Assembly (NCBI RefSeq): GCF_900102345.1
Contig: NZ_FNKB01000001.1
Coordinates: 1,364,001 to 1,428,000 of the forward strand
Length of the DNA stretch: 64,000 bases
Reading direction: 5' to 3'
Source of the DNA: Leucobacter chromiiresistens
GTDB lineage: Bacteria; Actinomycetota; Actinomycetes; Actinomycetales; Microbacteriaceae
Shown here: one piece after another, positions 54,805-64,000 of the stretch
How the letters are laid out: every line of letters starts with the position of its first letter
How positions within the stretch are numbered: position 1 is the first letter of the stretch
The notes under the pieces: model-generated
Database searches by the model: none
The model's input: only the letters and a program-made list of their open reading frames with translations
Told to the model about the DNA's origin: nothing
Program-made: the position numbers and the translations under genes

Positions 54805-55386
54805 TCAGGCCGAGCCGCTCCAGGCGGCGGGCACGAGCACCCAGACGGCCTCCGCGCCGGCGGCGCCGGCGCTCCAGGTGTGGGGCGTGCGACCGGGGAA
54901 CGTGAGGGTGTCGCCCGCCTGCAGGGCGATCTGCCGATCGGCGAAGGCGATCGCCAGATCGCCCGTCATGACGTGCAGCGATTCGAGGCTGCAGTTCACG
55001 GTGTAGAGCTGGTCGCCTCCGCTGGCATTCGGCGCGAGCGTCGAGCGCAGCACCTGCACCCGGTCCTCGGACCGGGGCGTGACGAGGCGCTCGTCGGCGC
55101 CGGTGCCGCCCATGTTGATGGCGGGCGCCGTGTCGAGGGGGATGAGCTGCAGCTCCGGCTCCTCGAAGAGGTTGCCGACCTGCAGGGACAGCGCCTGGCA
55201 GAGCTGGACGAGGGTGGGCACGCTCGGCATGGTGTCGTCGCGTTCGACGCGGCTGATGAACCCCTTCGTGAGTCCGGTCGCCTGGGCGAGCTGCTCGAGG
55301 GTGAGGCCCTGCGCGAGGCGCGAGGAGCGGAGCTTCGCGCCGATGCGAATGGCCTCGGCGGCCGCCGTGGGGTGGATCGGTCGCAT
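54805..55386 (-). CDS. XRE-family regulator with C-terminal cupin domain
   Basis: 193 residues. Residues ~12-68 are an XRE HTH ([20 protein letters not shown]...[10 protein letters not shown]), ~105-188 a cupin ([33 protein letters not shown]). Such HTH-cupin proteins (PuuR-like) repress polyamine or amino-acid catabolic genes and sense a small ligand. It is divergent from the agmatinase operon and its likely site, AGTGAA-N6-TTCACT, overlaps the operon's -10. Confidence 0.9.
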   Translation of the reverse strand: MRPIHPTAAAEAIRIGAKLRSSRLAQGLTLEQLAQATGLTKGFISRVERDDTMPSVPTLVQLCQALSLQVGNLFEEPELQLIPLDTAPAINMGGTGADERLVTPRSEDRVQVLRSTLAPNASGGDQLYTVNCSLESLHVMTGDLAIAFADRQIALQAGDTLTFPGRTPHTWSAGAAGAEAVWVLVPAAWSGSA

Positions 55387-55403
55387 GCCTGCCGCCCTTC
55401 GCG

Positions 55404-55448
55404 TTGACCTCTCTGCGATCTCCAGCCTATAGTGAAGGCGAGTTCACT
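55404..55448 (+). promoter_or_regulatory. promoter and operator of the agmatinase operon
   Basis: TTGACC (55404-55409), 18 nt, TATAGT (55428-55433): both hexamers match consensus at 5 of 6. The dyad AGTGAA-GGCGAG-TTCACT (55431-55448) covers the -10 and start point, the expected place for repression by the divergent XRE-cupin protein. Confidence 0.7.
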
Positions 55449-55499
55449 TGGAGGACTCACTTGTTTACCTATAGGAAACACGGAAGGACGATCCGCATC

Positions 55500-56447
55500 G
55501 TGACCTCTCACACGCCCCAGGGCCCCGTCGACGCGAGCCAGACCCCCCGGTACGCAGGCATCGCGACATTCGCGAAGCTGCCCCGCATCGAAGACGTGCC
55601 CGCCGCCGATATCGCCGTCGTCGGCGTGCCGTTCGACTCGGGCGTGAGCTTCCGGCCCGGCGCGCGCTTCGGCCCGTCCCACGTGCGCGAGGCGTCGCGC
55701 CTGCTCCGCCCCTACAACCCGGCGCAGGACGTCTCGCCGTTCTCCCTCAAGCAGGTGGTCGACGCCGGCGACATCGTGGCGAACCCCTTCAGCCTCGACG
55801 AGGCCGTGCGACAGGTCGAGGAGGCGGCGACCGAGCTCGGCGAGCGGGTCGACAAGATCGTCACGATCGGCGGCGACCACACCATCGCGCTGCCGCTGCT
55901 GCGCGCGATCAACAAGAAGCACGGCCCCGTCGCCGTGCTGCACTTCGACGCCCACCTCGACACCTGGGACACGTACTTCGGCGCCCCGACCACCCACGGC
56001 ACCCCCTTCCGCCGTGCGTCGGAGGAGGGGCTCATCGACCTCACCGCCTCCATGCACGGCGGCACCCGCGGCCCGCTCTACGGCAAGAGCGACCTCGAAG
56101 ACGATGTGAAGCTCGGCTTCCAGATCGTCACGAGCGAATTCGTCGAGGAGCACGGCATTCCCGCAGCGCTCGAGAAGATCCGCGCCCGCGTCGGCGACAA
56201 GCCGCTCTACATCTCGATCGACATCGACGTGCTGGATCCGGCTCACGCCCCCGGCACCGGCACGCCCGAGGCCGGCGGACTCACGAGTCGCGAGATGCTG
56301 CGCCTCATCCGCGGGCTCGCCGATCTCCAGATCGTCGGCGCCGACGTCGTCGAGGTCGCCCCCGCATACGACCACGCGCAGATCACCGCCGTCGCCGCCA
56401 GCCACGTCGTCTACGAGCTCGTCAGCGCGATGGCGGCGCGCGACTGA
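55500..56447 (+). CDS. agmatinase / ureohydrolase family protein
   Basis: 315 residues from GTG 55500. The Mn ligands are in [17 protein letters not shown] and [16 protein letters not shown], and the cofactor-site pattern FDAHLD is intact. The family cleaves guanidino compounds (agmatine, guanidinobutyrate, guanidinopropionate, guanidine) to urea plus amine. A TTG at 55461 with GGAGG 6 nt upstream would add 13 residues and is a real alternative start. It is first in a unit with a SnoaL-like protein, an NCS1 permease and a cyclase, so a compound other than agmatine is possible. Confidence 0.9.
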   Translation: MTSHTPQGPVDASQTPRYAGIATFAKLPRIEDVPAADIAVVGVPFDSGVSFRPGARFGPSHVREASRLLRPYNPAQDVSPFSLKQVVDAGDIVANPFSLDEAVRQVEEAATELGERVDKIVTIGGDHTIALPLLRAINKKHGPVAVLHFDAHLDTWDTYFGAPTTHGTPFRRASEEGLIDLTASMHGGTRGPLYGKSDLEDDVKLGFQIVTSEFVEEHGIPAALEKIRARVGDKPLYISIDIDVLDPAHAPGTGTPEAGGLTSREMLRLIRGLADLQIVGADVVEVAPAYDHAQITAVAASHVVYELVSAMAARD

Positions 56448-56497
56448 CGCCCGCCGCTTCCGCACACGCCGCACACGCCACGCCAATGGAGGCACCC

Positions 56498-56926
56498 ATG
56501 CAGATCCCGGACCAGGCCGCCGTACTCGCCGCCGCCGACGCCATCATCGAAGCATTCGCCGCGACCGACACCGAGGCGTACTTCGCCGGGTTCGCCGCCG
56601 ACGCGAGCTTCGTCTTCCACCCCGAGGCCGCGCGGCTCGACTCGCGCGCCGAGTACGAAGCGCTCTGGAGCGGATGGGTCGCCTCCGGCTGGCGCGTCAC
56701 CTCCTGCACGTCGACCGACCGCCTCGTGCAGACGTTCCCCGGAGGCGCCGTGTTCAGCCACACCGTCGCCACGAGCATCGACTCCGCCGAGGGCCCCGAC
56801 TCGTACGTCGAGCGCGAGAGCATCGTCTTCCGCGCCGACAGCGCGCAGCCCGACGGGCTGATCGCGATCCACGAGCACCTGTCGACCGTGCCGGCCGGCG
56901 CCCCGACGAGCGATCAGGCGCTCTGA
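56498..56926 (+). CDS. SnoaL-like / NTF2-fold protein
   Basis: 142 residues. AADAIIEAFAATDTEAYFAGFAADASFVFHPEAARLDSRAEYEALW is the alpha+beta cone start of SnoaL/NTF2-like proteins, which bind or isomerise small molecules. The ATG at 56498 is preferred to 56486 because GGAGG is 5 nt upstream of it. Located between agmatinase and NCS1 permease genes in the same operon; function not known. Confidence 0.8.
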   Translation: MQIPDQAAVLAAADAIIEAFAATDTEAYFAGFAADASFVFHPEAARLDSRAEYEALWSGWVASGWRVTSCTSTDRLVQTFPGGAVFSHTVATSIDSAEGPDSYVERESIVFRADSAQPDGLIAIHEHLSTVPAGAPTSDQAL

Positions 56927-56928
56927 TC

Positions 56929-58353
56929 ATGACCAGTCCCGAGACCATGGCCGTCACCCTCGACGGCCAGCACGACTCCGCAGGCCCCGTGCGCGGCACC
57001 CAGTCGCTGCTGCACATCGGCATGATCTGGCTCGCCGCGAACCTCGTCGTGACCACCCTGCTCACCGGAACGCTCTTCACCCCCGCGGTGTCGTTCGGCA
57101 CGGCCAGCGCGATGATCGTGGCGGGCACGCTCATCGGCGTGGTCGTGCTCGTGCTCATCGGCAACATGGGCACCCGCACCGGACTCCCGACGATGGCCCT
57201 CACGCGCGGCTCGTTCGGCATCCGCGGCAGCATCCTGCCGGCCGCGGCGAACCTCATCATCCTCATGGGGTGGAGCTGGGTGCAGGCGATGCTCGCCGGC
57301 GTCACGGTGAACTACCTCGTGCACGAGGCCACCGGTTTCTCGAACCCGATGCTCTTCTCGGCGCTGTGCCAGGCGATCGTCGTGGTGCTCGCGATCTTCG
57401 GGCACACGGGCATCTCGCGCGTCGAGCCGTGGCTCGCCCTCGCGATCCTCATCGTCATGGGCTTCGTGTTCGCGGCCGCCTTCGGCTCCTTCGGTCTCGG
57501 CGAGTTCGCCGCCCTGCCCGTCGACGCGTCGCTCGGCGGCACGCCGTTCATCACGCTCGACATGGTGATCGCCACCGCGATCTCCTGGACGGTGCTCTCG
57601 GCCGACATGAACCGTCACGCGAAGAGCAGCACCGCCGGCATCGTCGGCTCGGGCATCGGCTACACGCTGTCGACGACGATCGCCATGTTCCTCGGCCTCG
57701 TCGCCTTCAGCGCCGTCCTGCTGCGCGGGCACGAGGCGACGCCGTTCGACCCCTCCGTCATCGTCGCCGAGTTCGGCTGGCCGCTCGGCATCGCCATCTT
57801 CCTCTCGGTCATGGCGACGAATACGATGGTGGTCTTCGGCATGGTGACATCGGTGGTCAATGCGCAGTCGAAGTGGCACCTGCGGTTCCTGCCGACCGCG
57901 ATCGTGCTCGGCATCGTGTCGATCATCGGGTCGACTTTCCTCGGCCTGCTGAACCAGTTCACCGACTTCCTGTTCATCATCAGCGCCTTCTTCGTGCCGG
58001 TCTTCGCCATCATGATCGCCGACTACTACCTGCTGAAGCGTCGCGGGTACTCGCGCCAGATCCTGCACGAGCGGCCCGAGAGTCGGTACTGGTACCGGGG
58101 CGGCGTCAACTGGATCGCCGTGCTCGTGTGGGTCGTCGGCGCCGTGCTCTCCTACGTGCTCGCGTACGTCGCGCCGAGCCCGATCGGGGCGAACATTCCC
58201 GCGTTCGTCATCAGCTTCGGCCTGTATCTCGGCCTGATGCTCGGGATCGGCCGCCGCGGAGGGCTCGGGCTCGTCGATCCGCGCGATGCGCAGCCCACGG
58301 GTCACCTGCTCGACGGGGCTGACCAGACCGCAGCCCTGCGACTCGGCGACTGA
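56929..58353 (+). CDS. NCS1-type permease, second (CodB-like)
   Basis: 474 residues, 12 predicted helices. IGMIWLAANLVVTTLLTGTL, LTRGSFGIRGSILPAAANL and ILMGWSWVQAMLAG are typical of cytosine/allantoin-type NCS1 permeases; ADMNRHAKS and ADYYLLKRRGYS mark the later helices. It starts 2 bp after the SnoaL-like gene stop. It should import the substrate of this cluster. It differs clearly from the first NCS1 protein 5 kb upstream. Confidence 0.9.
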   Translation: MTSPETMAVTLDGQHDSAGPVRGTQSLLHIGMIWLAANLVVTTLLTGTLFTPAVSFGTASAMIVAGTLIGVVVLVLIGNMGTRTGLPTMALTRGSFGIRGSILPAAANLIILMGWSWVQAMLAGVTVNYLVHEATGFSNPMLFSALCQAIVVVLAIFGHTGISRVEPWLALAILIVMGFVFAAAFGSFGLGEFAALPVDASLGGTPFITLDMVIATAISWTVLSADMNRHAKSSTAGIVGSGIGYTLSTTIAMFLGLVAFSAVLLRGHEATPFDPSVIVAEFGWPLGIAIFLSVMATNTMVVFGMVTSVVNAQSKWHLRFLPTAIVLGIVSIIGSTFLGLLNQFTDFLFIISAFFVPVFAIMIADYYLLKRRGYSRQILHERPESRYWYRGGVNWIAVLVWVVGAVLSYVLAYVAPSPIGANIPAFVISFGLYLGLMLGIGRRGGLGLVDPRDAQPTGHLLDGADQTAALRLGD

Positions 58354-58354
58354 G

Positions 58355-59065
58355 ATGCCCGTCGTCGATCTGAGTCTCCCGGTGACGGCCGGCATGGCCG
58401 TCTACCCGGGCGACCCGGAGGTCAGGATCGCGCCGGCGCTCACGGTGGGCGCCGATGGCGTGGCGGTGGCGCGCCTCGACCTGGGCACGCACACGGGCAC
58501 GCATCTCGATGCGCCCGCCCATTCGATCGCGGGCGCGCGCACCGTCGAGCGGATCCCGCTCGAGCTCCTCGTCGGGGCGGCGCGCGTGCTCCGGGTGGGG
58601 CCGGAGCCCGCCGCTGCGGGGGAGTCGATCACCCGGGAGCGCCTCGCCGACGCGATTCCGGATCGCCTCCCGTCGATCGTCTGCATCGCGACCGGTTGGG
58701 ACGCGCACTTCGGCACCGCCGTGGCGCTCTGCCATCCGTCGATCTCGCTCGACCTCGCGCGGCTGCTCTGGGAGCGCGGCGCCCGCGTGCTCGGCGTGGA
58801 CTGCTTCAGCCCCGACCCGACCGCAGGTGGTGTCGAGTCGGGTGGGGCCGATGCGGGCGAGGCCGATGCGGTTGGGGCCGATGCGGGCGCCGACCCGATG
58901 CCCGTGCACCGGTTCTGGCTCGGCGGCGACGGAGTCATCGTCGAGAACCTCACTCGCCTGACGGAGCTGCCGGGCTCCGTGGAGATGTCGCTGCTGCCCC
59001 TCCGCCTCGATGGATCGGACGGATCGCCGATCCGCGCTGTCGCGCGCTTCGACCACGCCGACTGA
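58355..59065 (+). CDS. cyclase family / kynurenine formamidase-like hydrolase
   Basis: 236 residues. The metal motif HTGTHLDAPAH is diagnostic of the cyclase/KynB family of Mn/Zn hydrolases, which cleave formamides or isatin-like rings; HFGTA and VDCFSPDPT are near the second metal region. The insert GGADAGEADAVGADAGAD (~165-182) is encoded by a 15-bp tandem repeat and is not a family feature. ATG 1 bp after the permease stop. Likely last gene of the operon, opening or deformylating the compound before or after the ureohydrolase step. Confidence 0.87.
   Translation: MPVVDLSLPVTAGMAVYPGDPEVRIAPALTVGADGVAVARLDLGTHTGTHLDAPAHSIAGARTVERIPLELLVGAARVLRVGPEPAAAGESITRERLADAIPDRLPSIVCIATGWDAHFGTAVALCHPSISLDLARLLWERGARVLGVDCFSPDPTAGGVESGGADAGEADAVGADAGADPMPVHRFWLGGDGVIVENLTRLTELPGSVEMSLLPLRLDGSDGSPIRAVARFDHAD
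58846..58890 (+). repeat. 15-bp tandem repeat (x3) inside the cyclase gene
   Basis: GGCCGATGCGGGCGA, GGCCGATGCGGTTGG and GGCCGATGCGGGCGC encode GADAG-type pentapeptides in a surface loop. Confidence 0.9.
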
Positions 59066-59587
59066 TGCGCGGCGCGCCCGGGCTGCGTGCGCGTGCTGCG
59101 GTTCTGGCCGGGTTTGGGCGGGTGCGGGCCGGTTCGGGTGCGGGGAGGGGGTGGGGTGTCCGGTGGGTGTCTGTCACGTGAATCGGCGGATTCGTGCGGG
59201 GACACGCCCGGGATGCGTGCTGGTGTTGCCGGGTGGGGCTCGGTGGCCGTAATGTATTCCCTTGTCAGCGCGACGCAGCCGGACTGAAACGGTCCGGCTC
59301 ATTTACATGCGCTTCTCACCACGAACTAGTGGTAAGTTGGACAGGTTGCTGTTCGGAGCTCTCTTGGTTGGGGGTGACGGGTGGTGTCTGGTCTTTGAGA
59401 ACTCAATAGTGTGCACTTAAATTGTCATATGCCAATTTGATGTAAAATCCCCGGCACTCGCACGTTGGTGCGGGTGCGGGAGATTCCTTTTTTGGATAAC
59501 AAGAATCGTCAGTTTTGATGGTTCTGTTGCCAGATTGAACTCGCTTCCCGGTGGCTCGTTTTTCCCGAGCGCGGGGGGCAATCGTTT
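59066..59587. other. rrn upstream region and leader
   Basis: No gene is seen. It begins with a G-rich stretch (59100-59180), then a perfect hairpin AGCCGGAC/GTCCGGCT (59277-59284 with 59292-59299) that can end the cyclase operon. The AT-richer part from 59300 should hold the rRNA promoters; TAAGTT at 59333-59338 is a possible -10 without a clear -35. TTTGAGAACTCAATAGTGTG near 59393 resembles a boxA/antitermination or processing element. Confidence 0.5.

Positions 59588-64000
<4,413 letters not shown>

Noticed and set aside
59302..59338. Consensus rRNA P1 promoter
   Set aside because: TTTACA and TAAGTT are present but their spacing does not fit a 16-19 nt spacer; only a tentative -10 is reported.

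Overview
The window comes from a high-GC actinobacterium, most likely a Leucobacter-like member of the Microbacteriaceae. The evidence is a mycothiol amidase gene (mca) in the actinobacterial greA-DUF4307-mca arrangement, strong G/C third-position bias, many TANNNT promoters placed directly before start codons, and a 16S rRNA of Microbacteriaceae type followed by a spacer with no tRNA. The genus is inferred from general resemblance of the 16S, not from a search.

Layout. 1-4.7 kb: end of a phosphate transporter, a small membrane protein, an ALDH3-type aldehyde dehydrogenase, an AI-2E family permease and threonine ammonia-lyase. 4.9-9.0 kb: a TetR regulator divergent from an amidohydrolase with a His-rich tail and an APC amine/amino-acid permease. 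9.0-16.1 kb: a housekeeping block that follows the mycobacterial Rv1080c-Rv1086 order (greA, DUF4307, mca, small membrane protein, [recQ, gntK], hemolysin III, short-chain Z-prenyl synthase). 16.1-22.6 kb: an SDR and a set for S-adenosylhomocysteine/methylthioadenosine salvage (deaminase, nucleoside phosphorylase, HAD phosphatase, LuxS, MTA/SAH nucleosidase). 22.6-28.3 kb: a segment bounded by two identical, inverted tRNA-Ser(CGA) genes, holding an MFS pump, a ClpN-SRPBCC fusion with its HTH partner and membrane or hypothetical proteins. 28.3-37 kb: a large LuxR-type ATPase regulator divergent from a 1209-residue wall-anchored repeat protein, then a DUF5819/HTTM pair. 37-41.3 kb: TetR + EmrB-type pump and a family A DNA polymerase. 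41.4-50.8 kb: radA, mqo, a HAD phosphatase, two small genes, argF-argH, a membrane protein, tyrS and a nitrilase. 50.7-59.1 kb: two adjoining nitrogen-compound transport/catabolism clusters (Lrp, microprotein, NCS1 permease, Zn-ADH; XRE-cupin, agmatinase family, SnoaL-like, NCS1 permease, cyclase). 59.6-64 kb: 16S rRNA, spacer and the first 2.4 kb of 23S rRNA, cut by the window end.

How the parts work together. The salvage set can take SAH to homocysteine through nucleosidase and LuxS, while the deaminase and phosphorylase handle the nucleosides. The amidohydrolase/permease, Lrp/NCS1/ADH and XRE/agmatinase/NCS1/cyclase clusters look like substrate-induced uptake and degradation units, each with its own regulator. 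At least twelve genes have a TANNNT hexamer 6-8 nt before the start codon and no usable Shine-Dalgarno site, so leaderless transcription is a major mode here. Several intergenic regions carry short tandem repeats or long inverted repeats.
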